DNA of 64,000 nucleotides from Shewanella psychrophila (GCF_002005305.1 NZ_CP014782.1:1054001-1118000), one strand, 5' to 3'. Shown: positions 55,540 through 63,839, counted from the stretch's first letter. Made by a program: numbers and translations. Notes: a model not told the origin generated them from the letters alone.

Positions 55540-56646
55540 TTAAATACTGTTAAACCTTGGCCGTGGCACCTGGACACTCTCGGCTAATTTCTGCTGTAAT
55601 ACTTTAAGTTGTTGCATAACACCGCTTAACTCATCCTTTGAATGACTGAAGTGTTCATTTAATTGCGCAAGTTGCTCTTCCATACTGGCAATCTTGCTGT
55701 CTTTGTTTACCAATTGACTCCTGAGATCGTCATTACTTCTTTGGCGCTGTTCACTCTGTTTAGTCCGCATCTCGGCATCGAACATCGCGTCCTTGGTATT
55801 GGCTTCACTCTTTTTTAAACGTGACCCTAGATCACTTATCTCCTGCCTGCCTTGCTGAGCCTTAAATTGATGTTCATTGGCCTCGAGCCCCCTTGCCGAC
55901 AGCAATTTCTCCTGTGACTCAGATTTCAACTTAGCGGCCTTGTTCGTCGGGGCCTCTTTGGCTAGGTCGGCAATACCGGTAACAACGGGCCCCGCACTTT
56001 TACGGGCAATATTTACCATGCTAACTGTGCCAGCGATACTTCCTGGTAGTGATGCTGGTGTGATAATCGCACTCCATAGGGTGCCTACGGTTAACGCGAC
56101 GCGGGAGGTGATCGAGACAGCCTTGCCCCACCACTGCGCCTTGTCATCGGCGACCCCCATCTTACCCAGAAGAGCATTGACGCCATTGGCAATAGCATCG
56201 CCCCCCATGGCTAGTCCCTCTCCGCCCCCCGCCTTACTTCGCCAATCAGCAAATGCACATCCAGCGTCTGCCACCGCTAGGGTAAATGCCACACCAGAGG
56301 CGATAAGCAGAGGTAATCCTGCGCCGCCTGTCAGTACGGTCGCCGCAATCGACACCCCTAAAGCGACCCCAGTTAGGGCTAATGATCCCAATTTCGCAAA
56401 AAAACCAGACTTGGCGATATCAACACCTAGCTTTTTAGCCTCAGTATCGGCGAGTGTTGCCTCATCCCGAGTCTGTTGCACCTTAGTGCTAATGTCTCCT
56501 GTCAGACCCGAATTAGCCGACGGTAACGGAACCTGGTCGGGATTAAACCTGAAAAGTTCCCCCTTAGGTAAAGCCTTAGAGGAGCTGACTAGATCTAGCC
56601 CCCTCAAACTTGGGGAGGACAGGGATACTTGAGATAGCTCATTCAT
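55540..56646 (-). CDS. sseF: SseF-like type III effector with coiled-coil C-terminus
   Basis: A 368-residue protein. I set the start at ATG 56646, which has GAGG seven bases upstream; the frame extends 14 codons to a GTG. Residues 86-131 (LALTGVALGVSIAATVLTGG then AGLPLLIASGVAFTLAVADA followed by GCAFADWRSK) match, from memory, the hydrophobic core of Salmonella SseF, and DAIANGVNALLGKMGVADDKAQWWGKAVSI continues the match. SseF inserts in the vacuole membrane and tethers it near the Golgi. A second hydrophobic part lies around 180-215. From about 240 to 360 a long coiled coil (QGRQEISDLGSRLKKSEANT ...) replaces the Salmonella tail. The TPR chaperone gene directly upstream supports the assignment. 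Confidence 0.75.
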   Translation of the reverse strand: MNELSQVSLSSPSLRGLDLVSSSKALPKGELFRFNPDQVPLPSANSGLTGDISTKVQQTRDEATLADTEAKKLGVDIAKSGFFAKLGSLALTGVALGVSIAATVLTGGAGLPLLIASGVAFTLAVADAGCAFADWRSKAGGGEGLAMGGDAIANGVNALLGKMGVADDKAQWWGKAVSITSRVALTVGTLWSAIITPASLPGSIAGTVSMVNIARKSAGPVVTGIADLAKEAPTNKAAKLKSESQEKLLSARGLEANEHQFKAQQGRQEISDLGSRLKKSEANTKDAMFDAEMRTKQSEQRQRSNDDLRSQLVNKDSKIASMEEQLAQLNEHFSHSKDELSGVMQQLKVLQQKLAESVQVPRPRFNSI

Positions 56647-56698
56647 AACAAACCTCATTGATGACAATAAATTGAGTGATGCTGGCACCGAGACCAGA

Positions 56699-57181
56699 TC
56701 AGTGGTTAAGCTTGGTCAGTAATTCCTGCGCCTGTACACCTACCTCATGGTGTTCAGGATGGCTAAAACTTTGTGTGATCGCGGTTTGCAGTGCTTCTAT
56801 TGCCGCCGACTCCTCATCTAAACTCAATAAGCATTGGGCGATCCGAAAAGACGCACCGGGATCACAGGCATCCATGACTAAGGCATAGCCATAAAAAGTA
56901 AGTGCATGTTGAAACTCGCCTAACCAGTGTAATGTCGATGCCAGTGCCATATGGAAGCGTCGGTCCCAGGGCTGATGCATCACTAAGTAGGTAAAATCCA
57001 CTATGGCTTGAGCTGGAAAACCGGCTTGATATTTATTCTGCCCCGAGTCATATATCACTTCTAAATCTTGGCTGGTGAGTCCCGCCATTTCGGCTAAGGT
57101 TATTTGGTCCACCAATGCCAATTGTAGATTCGCCTCTAACTTGTCAAAATCTATATTTGATTTAATCACTTGCGCATTCAT
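56699..57181 (-). CDS. sscB: Class II (SycD-type, TPR) chaperone, SscB-like
   Basis: A 160-residue protein with three TPR units (LEVIYDSGQNKYQAGFPAQAIVDFTYLVMHQPWDRRFHMALASTLHWLGEFQHALTFYGYALVM-type repeat pattern) as in SycD/SscB. It precedes the sseF-like gene by about 50 bp, as sscB precedes sseF in SPI-2, and probably keeps its hydrophobic client soluble. AAGGAG precedes the ATG. Confidence 0.85.
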   Translation of the reverse strand: MNAQVIKSNIDFDKLEANLQLALVDQITLAEMAGLTSQDLEVIYDSGQNKYQAGFPAQAIVDFTYLVMHQPWDRRFHMALASTLHWLGEFQHALTFYGYALVMDACDPGASFRIAQCLLSLDEESAAIEALQTAITQSFSHPEHHEVGVQAQELLTKLNH

Positions 57182-57204
57182 ATGTTCTCCTTAAAGGTCT
57201 ATTC

Positions 57205-57236
57205 CCTGATGCCTCACCACTCAGAAAGGCATCAGG
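57205..57236. repeat. Hairpin between effector and chaperone genes
   Basis: A perfect 10-bp inverted repeat (CCTGATGCCT / AGGCATCAGG) with a 12-nt loop. No T run follows on either strand, so it is more likely an mRNA processing or stability structure than a terminator. Confidence 0.7.
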
Positions 57237-57262
57237 AAATGGGTATCAGCATGAAATGAATA

Positions 57263-58888
57263 TTATTGGTAATGGGACAAGGCACCTGTCATATGTATAG
57301 TCACTGGCGCAATATCACGGCCATTCGCACTATATTGACTGTCGAGTTGAATCACATCGGCATGATTTTGCAGGTCATAAAATTTTCCATTTTGGCCATC
57401 AACGAGATAAGCTTGACCCGATTTAAAATGAAGTAAGTTCATTGCATGAGAGTCATTACTTTCACTTACAGGGACAAAAATGATGGCTCGACTCTCTGGT
57501 GCCAGTTCCGCTCTTAACAGGGAAGATAGAGATTGATCTGATACTAATCCGACTGTGTGGCTCTTAGTTGTCGTTTGAATCATCACCCCTTCTCCAGTAT
57601 CCGTCGCATCCCAAAACTGCAAAGGTGTTGTATTATCTTGCTGCTTAGCAAGCATCAATCCCAAATTAGCATCTACGGCTTTGGCGCAAGTAATACAGTT
57701 GCGCAAGGCTATAGCACCTGAATTTCGCCCTATAAGATAATCAAAGGCATTATTCAACCCACCTACTAGCTTGTGTGGGTTAACCTTTTCCGCCAAAAAT
57801 TGAAGTCCTTTCCCAAGGTCTTGTGACATCAGTGCAGAGCAAGTCTCACCTATGGTCGTCGTTTGATGCTGGCCTAATCCTTGATAAAATATTGCCTCAT
57901 CGGCATATACATCTGCAGGTAAAGATTCAATATCAAGATCGTGACCACATAGCATAAAATCATCCAGATCATCTATTTCAGCTTCCAATGGCTCAGGAAG
58001 ATTAAACAATTCACCTAAATTGGTGTTACCCACTTTGGCCAGATACAAGACTCTAGCGAGTCCCTCATCTCTCATTCCCTGCTCCCCGACTAAATTGAGT
58101 AACTCATAGCGAGCCGGGGTCACGGCGTAACGAAGCGAGTTATCACTGCCAGTTAAGAATCCCTTTGCCGCCAAAGTACGTAAATGAGTGTAATTACCGG
58201 CACATAAAGCATCTTTAAGATATTCAGCCCTAAGCTCCCCATTTGTCGGTGACCTATTAGAAAACTCCAGATGAGCATCACCAAATTTGGCCACAAACTT
58301 AGCGGGATCAGCGTCATGCTCTTCAATACCCGTAAAATGCTTTGCACTAAATCGAGAATCATCTAATTTTTGACGTAAATACTGTTGAACCTCTACGTCA
58401 TCGGACATACATTGGATGTTACCTTCAATATATTTCTCAAGGGTTAGAGACGATGACATTTTATCCAGATCGTCCCTGGCAACCATGGCAGTTTTTACGG
58501 CACAAACTTGATAAAATTGACTATCTATGTCACTGGTAGGTGTTTGATAAATATTGTGCCCATCTATGGCCAACGACATCCCCCATCGTTCACCATTATC
58601 GTTCACATTCATCGAGAACTTCGGCAAATGCTCCTCCGTAACCAGACTTCGTAAAGCTGAAAATCGCTGTGCGACCTGAGGTGATGTCAAATGACCTGGT
58701 TGTGCTATTTGGTCATAAAGGCCTTCGATCGCTTCACGTTTTACTCCACCTCGAAACCAATCAACAATTCTATCCAGTAAGCCCATCTTACTGGCTTCAT
58801 CCAGGGTCTTAGCAGTCAATACTCGCTCTAAACGACTTTCATTGAAATGATAGGAATGCTGTTGGTTTAATGCGACTTCTATTGCCAT
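57263..58888 (-). CDS. Type III effector: STE-like N-terminus + Tox-PL-like cysteine domain
   Basis: A 541-residue protein. Residues 35-112 (SKMGLLDRIVDWFRGGVKRE then AIEGLYDQIAQPGHLTSPQV followed by AQRFSALRSL) follow the pattern of the N-terminal translocation domain of Salmonella SPI-2 effectors SseJ, SifA and SspH2, whose WEK-x-x-x-FF motif is here LLDRIVDWF. The C-terminal region resembles the papain-fold Tox-PL domain: ALRNCITCAKAVDANLG with candidate catalytic C398, SHAMNLLHF (H481) and AYLVDGQNGK (D497). Tox-PL relatives are deamidases or proteases. The middle (about 115-380) is unassigned. GAGG precedes the ATG, and the gene sits between sseE and sscB, a place where SPI-2 has no gene. 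Function is inferred from motif order. Confidence 0.75.
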   Translation of the reverse strand: MAIEVALNQQHSYHFNESRLERVLTAKTLDEASKMGLLDRIVDWFRGGVKREAIEGLYDQIAQPGHLTSPQVAQRFSALRSLVTEEHLPKFSMNVNDNGERWGMSLAIDGHNIYQTPTSDIDSQFYQVCAVKTAMVARDDLDKMSSSLTLEKYIEGNIQCMSDDVEVQQYLRQKLDDSRFSAKHFTGIEEHDADPAKFVAKFGDAHLEFSNRSPTNGELRAEYLKDALCAGNYTHLRTLAAKGFLTGSDNSLRYAVTPARYELLNLVGEQGMRDEGLARVLYLAKVGNTNLGELFNLPEPLEAEIDDLDDFMLCGHDLDIESLPADVYADEAIFYQGLGQHQTTTIGETCSALMSQDLGKGLQFLAEKVNPHKLVGGLNNAFDYLIGRNSGAIALRNCITCAKAVDANLGLMLAKQQDNTTPLQFWDATDTGEGVMIQTTTKSHTVGLVSDQSLSSLLRAELAPESRAIIFVPVSESNDSHAMNLLHFKSGQAYLVDGQNGKFYDLQNHADVIQLDSQYSANGRDIAPVTIHMTGALSHYQ

Positions 58889-58929
58889 AATACTTACCTC
58901 TTTGTCTTTACAACACCAAGATTATTCGG

Positions 58930-59313
58930 CTAGTACACCAACCAAGTGTTACCGTCTTGATTGACCTCTTTTGCGCCTTGCTGCACCAGCACATCATGCA
59001 GAGCCTTGCGAGTTAGTCGCTGGACAGGTAAGCCTGCATCATAAATAACCATGCCCCGGATCTGTTTAATTTGCGGAACCTTACGACGTATGATCTTGAG
59101 TTGTTCAATCAGCTGAGATACGGCGCTACTGATGCCGCTATTGTTGTCTTTGCTGAAAAAATCACAAATGGTGAGGGTGCTATCCTCAACACGATAAACC
59201 AGTGACCAGTGCTGACAGTCCCAACACTTGCCCCACTCAAATTGACTGGTTTCAAAATAAGCTGGGCTCACCTCTATCCCCTGATGAGCTAAATATTGTG
59301 TGACCGGATCCAT
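58930..59313 (-). CDS. sseE: SseE-like type III chaperone/accessory protein
   Basis: A 127-residue cytoplasmic protein. The start ATG 59313 follows AAGGAG by six bases; the frame is open ten codons upstream. The pattern (YLAHQGIEVSPAYFETSQFE, then SLVYRVEDSTLTICDFFSK, LIEQLKIIRRKVPQIKQIRG and QQGAKEVNQDGNTWLVY) agrees with my recollection of SPI-2 SseE and with its place right after sseD. The role of SseE is poorly known, probably a translocator chaperone. Confidence 0.7.
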   Translation of the reverse strand: MDPVTQYLAHQGIEVSPAYFETSQFEWGKCWDCQHWSLVYRVEDSTLTICDFFSKDNNSGISSAVSQLIEQLKIIRRKVPQIKQIRGMVIYDAGLPVQRLTRKALHDVLVQQGAKEVNQDGNTWLVY

Positions 59314-59395
59314 AATGAACTCCTTAATTGTTTCACTAATCAATAACCACTAAACTCGTTACTTAGAGTCAATATCCAAACTGAGTCACCGAAAG

Positions 59396-59426
59396 TTGAG
59401 GCCAGGCATGATGTGACTGACCTCAA
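59396..59426. repeat. Inverted repeat in the sseD-sseE gap
   Basis: TTGAGGCCA / TGACCTCAA, a 9-bp stem with one mismatch and a 13-nt loop, ending close to the sseD stop codon. No T run follows on the minus strand; possible mRNA processing site. Confidence 0.55.
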
Positions 59427-59431
59427 TAGGC

Positions 59432-60034
59432 TTAGTTATGCACGGCAGAGCTTATGCGGCCGTGAAGGTCCACCAAGTCTTTGATCAAAGCTCGCATCTG
59501 CTCTGAGATCTGCTTAGCCTTATCATTAAGTTCATTGGCCCCCTTAAGATAGCTCTGGGCATTACTGGCCTTAAACTCGGCGATAGTACGATCCAGCTCG
59601 GCTTCCTTACTGATCCCCGCGCCAACAAGTTTGCCTGTGCCCTCAATACCTTTGCCAAACGCGTTACTCATATGGGTTGCCGCATCACCAAACTTACTCG
59701 ATAACCCGACACCCGCCATGCCTATCACGCCACCAGCAATCTCGAGTGCGCCAGTCCACATCGCAGATTCACAGGCCTTATCTATCGCGGCGCGCTTATC
59801 ATCCATGGAGGCGATTTGTACATTCCACCCCAGCTCTTGTTGCTTGACGTTATAGTCCTGTAATATGTTGCGCAGCTTCTTAAACATCTCTGCTAACTTC
59901 AGCATCAGATCGTTGATCTGAGAGATAGCATCCATACCGTCACTGCCACAATTGTCATTGAGTTCATCAAGCTTATCTGCGGTGTTAGGCGCTGTGGTTG
60001 GGTTCTGGCCTGAAATAGTTGTCATGTCTGTCAT
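59432..60034 (-). CDS. sseD: Translocon pore protein SseD/SctB
   Basis: The smaller pore-forming translocator (200 aa). ATG 60034 with GAGG upstream is the likely start, although the frame begins with GTG four codons earlier, right at the sseC stop. A central hydrophobic segment (ALEIAGGVIGMAGVGLSS) and flanking amphipathic helices (QINDLMLKLAEMFKKLRNIL; ELNDKAKQISEQMRALIKDL) fit the SseD/EspB type. Together with SseC it forms the pore in the host membrane. Confidence 0.88.
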   Translation of the reverse strand: MTDMTTISGQNPTTAPNTADKLDELNDNCGSDGMDAISQINDLMLKLAEMFKKLRNILQDYNVKQQELGWNVQIASMDDKRAAIDKACESAMWTGALEIAGGVIGMAGVGLSSKFGDAATHMSNAFGKGIEGTGKLVGAGISKEAELDRTIAEFKASNAQSYLKGANELNDKAKQISEQMRALIKDLVDLHGRISSAVHN

Positions 60035-60046
60035 GGTAAACCTCAC

Positions 60047-61507
60047 TTATACTGTTGAGCCTGCGATTCTTGCCTGTATAGCACCGGACTGGCTGATCAC
60101 CTTACTGGCACCGTCTAAACTATCACCTTGTTTATCAATAAGATCTTTCACTGTTTTCATCTGCTGTTCCTTGGCTTTGTCGTACCAGTCATAACAAAAC
60201 TCGACAAAATTTTGCTTCAGGATCAGCTCCTCAATCTGCTTCTGTAGTTTGGCTTTTTCTATGGCAATACTGCCCTCGGTAATGGCCTTTCCGGCTCCAG
60301 CCGTCGCACGTATCACATCGAGACTAGTGAACATACAGGCCTTGATAGCCGTCTTTATCACTTCGTGACTGACCTCTTTAACCACCTGTTTAGAGATCTC
60401 TTCGGCGGTCACCGCGATGCCCTTCTTAATCGCTTGTTTACCCACCTCTTCAACGGAGCGTGTCACCAACTCCTCGATAGCCTGCTTACTAAAGGCATCC
60501 ATCACCCCGCTGGCGAGTTGACGCCCTCCTTGCTCGGCCGCTTCCTTAAGCCCCTTGCCTAAATTAGCGATCACTTGATCTGTTACCTGTTCGGCGACCT
60601 GTTTACCCACCTCTTTTGCAACGCTTGTCACGGCCTCAGATGAACCTTTACTTATGCCCTCCACGAGCTTAGGCGCCGCCTCTTTCATCACAGTTTCGGT
60701 TCCTTTGGCGATGGAACGTGTTGCTGAAATAGCCCGACCCGCTTGGAAGATGTCTAAGGCCATACCGACTATTTCACAGCCCAATTGCACCTTACCCGCA
60801 ACATCAATAACGCTTTGGCACTTCTCCTTATCCGCACCGCACAAGATAGCGGTTTCTGCCGCGGCCTTAACCATGCCCGCCACCCCAGCGGCCAGGTATG
60901 CAGCGCCGCCAGCTATCTCCAAAGCGCCACCCGCAACATCCCCCACGGCGCAGCGCAATGCCCCTTCGACTAATTTAATTGCGCCATAAATGGCTTCGAC
61001 AGCGCCCACAATCCAATCGAAGATGGCACCAAAAACACCGCCTTTCTGAGCCTTATCTGATTGCTCTATCGCTTTCGCCAGCTGCTCTTGATACTCCTTC
61101 ACTTTTTTATCACGAAGAAACTCTTGGGTATCTGTCATTATCTTGCTGGCTTTCATGGCTGAATTAGCCGTATCGGCAAACGTAGATATGCTTAGATTTG
61201 CCGCCATCAAAACCATGGCATCCATAGAGGATTTTTCTAATGAAGCTAAGGTGCGCCCAGTGCCGTGATTGCCACTAACTTCACTGGTTGTCCCATCGAA
61301 GAAAGGCGTTAAGATACGTTGCAGGGCTTTCTCCGCCTCTTTCATCGACACTGGACCTTGGTGATAGTCAGTGTGTTCGGTCTGATTTAAGATCGCAGGC
61401 CTAGACCAATCGGGTAAACTGGCTTTTGCCACATCCCGAGCTCGCGCCGTGCCATAACTCCCATTAAGGTTTTCGCTTCCTCGCTCGACAACGCTATTAA
61501 TTGACAT
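60047..61507 (-). CDS. sseC: Translocon pore protein SseC/SctE
   Basis: The larger translocator (486 aa, close to SseC). Two hydrophobic regions are present: about 158-230 (IFDWIVGAVEAIYGAIKLVE, GALEIAGGAAYLAAGVAGMV) and a weaker one about 245-260. An amphipathic repeat region (ISKGSSEAVTSVAKEVGKQV and onward) and a polar C-terminus follow. The ATG overlaps the sscA stop by 11 bases, with GGAG upstream, showing coupling to its chaperone. Confidence 0.9.
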   Translation of the reverse strand: MSINSVVERGSENLNGSYGTARARDVAKASLPDWSRPAILNQTEHTDYHQGPVSMKEAEKALQRILTPFFDGTTSEVSGNHGTGRTLASLEKSSMDAMVLMAANLSISTFADTANSAMKASKIMTDTQEFLRDKKVKEYQEQLAKAIEQSDKAQKGGVFGAIFDWIVGAVEAIYGAIKLVEGALRCAVGDVAGGALEIAGGAAYLAAGVAGMVKAAAETAILCGADKEKCQSVIDVAGKVQLGCEIVGMALDIFQAGRAISATRSIAKGTETVMKEAAPKLVEGISKGSSEAVTSVAKEVGKQVAEQVTDQVIANLGKGLKEAAEQGGRQLASGVMDAFSKQAIEELVTRSVEEVGKQAIKKGIAVTAEEISKQVVKEVSHEVIKTAIKACMFTSLDVIRATAGAGKAITEGSIAIEKAKLQKQIEELILKQNFVEFCYDWYDKAKEQQMKTVKDLIDKQGDSLDGASKVISQSGAIQARIAGSTV

Positions 61508-61967
61508 GAGAATTCTCCTCTGTGAGCGCCGCTAAACCTTGCTGCGCACTGGCGGCAATGTCGCCACTTTCAGGGTGGCCCTGACACCAACGTAAACTGG
61601 CATTGAAACTTTTTTCGGCATAACCTTTGTTCCCTAATGCGAGGTAACTCAATCCCGCATGGTAAGCAGGCAAAGGATTATCGACCTTGATCATGCCTGC
61701 TCGCCCCAAACAGAAGATGGCCTCTTCGTGTTCATGTAGCTGCTGGCAACATATCCCCAGTGAAAAGCAGTAGTCATAGTTCCACTGATCGATGCGCATT
61801 AAGAGGTAGAAAATTCGTTTTGCCCCTTGTTGATCCCGGCAAGCCATCAATTGCAGTGCATATTGATATAAGACATTGAGATCAGTCTGCTCCACATCGG
61901 CCAACATGCGTAAGGAACCCCCTCGCTGAAGAAAATGCTCAAGTACTTCAAATTCTTGCTGTTTCAT
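61497..61967 (-). CDS. sscA: Class II translocator chaperone SscA (SycD/LcrH type)
   Basis: A 156-residue TPR chaperone. NVLYQYALQLMACRDQQGAKRIFYLLMRIDQWNYDYCFSLGICCQQ-type TPR repeats run through the middle; a third follows (AYHAGLSYLALGNKGYAEKS). It is coupled to sseC, its likely client, and AAGGAG precedes the ATG. Confidence 0.9.
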   Translation of the reverse strand: MKQQEFEVLEHFLQRGGSLRMLADVEQTDLNVLYQYALQLMACRDQQGAKRIFYLLMRIDQWNYDYCFSLGICCQQLHEHEEAIFCLGRAGMIKVDNPLPAYHAGLSYLALGNKGYAEKSFNASLRWCQGHPESGDIAASAQQGLAALTEENSHVN

Positions 61968-61977
61968 CTTAGGCTCC

Positions 61978-62778
61978 TTAGCGTATGTTCTGGGCTATCG
62001 ACTTATTCATTTCGGCTAACATGGTCTGCATACTGTTTAGTAAGCTGACGGTCACGTTGTAGGTCTGCATTGTTTTTTGCAATTGCAGCTGTGATTGTGA
62101 GACGAAATCTGACGCGCGATTCGATACTGACTCCAGCGACGCTTTCACCGCCTGCAGTTTGCCTTTATCTAAGCCACCCGCAGCACCGAGAGTATCGGCA
62201 ATCTTCTGCATATGATCTTTACTGATATTTTGCCAGGAACGGCGTCCCACCTCAGGCAAGCCCCAAATATAATCGCTGCACTTTTGTCCATCCACCTTGA
62301 TGCCCTTAGCATCCATATAGCTGACCACGTCTTGCCAACTGGCAGACTGCATTCCCTGTGGACCCACTTCAGCAATTTTGCCTAATAACTTTTTAAGGTA
62401 AGCTGCCGAGGGTTCATTCTTGCTCAGGTAATTATCAATAGTCATACCATCGACTTTAAAACCGTTGTCACTCATATACTTAATTACATCAGGTGGTAAC
62501 TTTTCAGTGGCCTTATCATCTCCCTTTGACACTTGAGCTATCACCTCATCGACGCGATTGGCCATATCCTGAGCCTGACGAGAGACATCGGCTTTCTGTT
62601 GCATCTGACCATATTTGGCATCGGCCAACTCAGACAACAAATTCATAAACATATACAGCACAGCGATGCCGCCCGAGAGCACTGAGTCCCCTCGAGATGC
62701 GATCTGGTTCTTCACATCTTCTGGAGCCTGAGAGTTGCTGATACTGGTACCTTGAGTTGAAACATTTGTAATATCCAC
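61978..62778 (-). CDS. sseB: EspA/SseB-family filament subunit, long paralogue with internal repeat
   Basis: A 266-residue member of the EspA/SseB family that forms the translocation filament on top of the needle. I placed the start at GTG 62778, eight bases after GGAGG, because the protein then aligns from residue 1 with the neighbouring paralogue. N-terminal (GDSVLSGGIAVLYMFMNLLS) and C-terminal (KLQAVKASLESVSNRASDFV) parts nearly equal the shorter paralogue. An insert of about 80 residues in the middle repeats the motif VIKYMSDNGFKVDGMTIDNY as VVSYMDAKGIKVDGQKCSDY. The C-terminal coiled coil needed for filament packing is intact. Confidence 0.85.
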   Translation of the reverse strand: MDITNVSTQGTSISNSQAPEDVKNQIASRGDSVLSGGIAVLYMFMNLLSELADAKYGQMQQKADVSRQAQDMANRVDEVIAQVSKGDDKATEKLPPDVIKYMSDNGFKVDGMTIDNYLSKNEPSAAYLKKLLGKIAEVGPQGMQSASWQDVVSYMDAKGIKVDGQKCSDYIWGLPEVGRRSWQNISKDHMQKIADTLGAAGGLDKGKLQAVKASLESVSNRASDFVSQSQLQLQKTMQTYNVTVSLLNSMQTMLAEMNKSIAQNIR

Positions 62779-62818
62779 AATGACTACCTCCAACAGAAAT
62801 TCAGATTAATGCTCAGAG

Positions 62819-63391
62819 TTAGCGTATGTTCTGGGCGATGGATTTATTCATCTCAGCGAGCATGGTCTGCATACTGTTGAGTAGGCTGACGGTGACGTTA
62901 TAAGTCTGCATAATTTTCTGCAGCTGCAACTGAGATTGGGACACGAAGTCTGATGCTCGATTTGACACAGATTCCAGTGAAGCTTTCACTGCCTGCAACT
63001 TGCCTTTATCTAGCCCCTTACCGTTAGGATCATTCTTGGCCATGTACTTATCGATTGTCATACCGTCGATGGTAAAACCATTGTCATGCATATATTTAAC
63101 GACACCATCGGGAAGCTTCCCCGTCGCTTTATCATCCCCCTTAGAGACTTCGGCAATCACTTCGTCGACTTGATTAGCCATATCCTGCGCCTGGCGGGAA
63201 ACATCGGCTTTTTGTTGCATCTGGCTATATTTTGCATCGGCCAACTCTGAGAGCAGGTTCATAAACATATAGAGCACCGAAATCCCGCCTGAGAGTACTG
63301 AATCACCTCGGGCTGCAATCTGATTTTTAATATCTTCAGGCTGCTGAGAATTAATAATACTTGTACCTTGATTAGCGACTGATATACTCAT
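62819..63391 (-). CDS. sseB: EspA/SseB-family filament subunit, standard length
   Basis: A 190-residue protein, close to EspA (192 aa). It has the family layout: a hydrophobic helix (SVLSGGISVLYMFMNLLSEL), AKYSQMQQKADVSRQAQDMA, the LPDGVVKYMHDNGFTIDGMT segment and a C-terminal coiled coil (FVSQSQLQLQKIMQTYNVTV). Most of the sequence is shared with the longer paralogue encoded downstream. It is the first of the two filament genes. GAGG precedes the ATG. Confidence 0.9.
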   Translation of the reverse strand: MSISVANQGTSIINSQQPEDIKNQIAARGDSVLSGGISVLYMFMNLLSELADAKYSQMQQKADVSRQAQDMANQVDEVIAEVSKGDDKATGKLPDGVVKYMHDNGFTIDGMTIDKYMAKNDPNGKGLDKGKLQAVKASLESVSNRASDFVSQSQLQLQKIMQTYNVTVSLLNSMQTMLAEMNKSIAQNIR

Positions 63392-63443
63392 GATGATTTC
63401 CTCATTGATTGATTAGTTATTTAGATAAAAAACAACATTCACA

Positions 63444-63839
63444 CTACATATAACTCCTTACCTTCTTAGGCTTAATATTATTAACTTTATTTAATAATTC
63501 GGTTTCACTCACCTCCTCAGTTAATTCATTTCCTCCATTAGCATCTCCTGCAGATTCTATTTCACCTAAAACGTTAAATTGTTGTTCCAAGTTTTTAAAG
63601 TGAGATTCTAATTCATCAACCTTATTCATCACCTTAGCCTGTTGGAATTCAAACCCTTCCGGGAACGCATTTTTTAACTTTATTAACTTAGCCATAGCAT
63701 CGGCATCTTTATCTGATCGTTCTACAAGTTGGTTGATCTCAACCTGAAGCTCCTTAAACTCGTTAAGCTGTTGACCCAAAGCGGCTTTACGTTGATTAAG
63801 GTCATTCATTACTGATTTAATATCGCTGAACATATCCAT
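63444..63839 (-). CDS. SseA-like coiled-coil chaperone candidate
   Basis: A 131-residue polar, helical protein. ATG 63839 has AAGGAG six bases upstream; the open frame begins 20 codons earlier without support. Heptad-rich stretches (QRKAALGQQLNEFKELQVEI, VMNKVDELESHFKNLEQQFN) predict a long coiled-coil hairpin. In SPI-2 the gene just before sseB is sseA, a coiled-coil chaperone for SseB and SseD, and CesAB plays this part for EspA. Position and fold suggest the same job here; sequence similarity could not be checked. Confidence 0.6.
   Translation of the reverse strand: MDMFSDIKSVMNDLNQRKAALGQQLNEFKELQVEINQLVERSDKDADAMAKLIKLKNAFPEGFEFQQAKVMNKVDELESHFKNLEQQFNVLGEIESAGDANGGNELTEEVSETELLNKVNNIKPKKVRSYM

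Noticed and set aside
55877..56632. A 251-codon open frame on the plus strand opposite the sseF-like gene
   Set aside because: It lies fully within a well-supported gene on the other strand, has no ribosome site, and its product is low-complexity (Ala/Pro/Ser), a shadow of the Gly/Ala-rich hydrophobic region.
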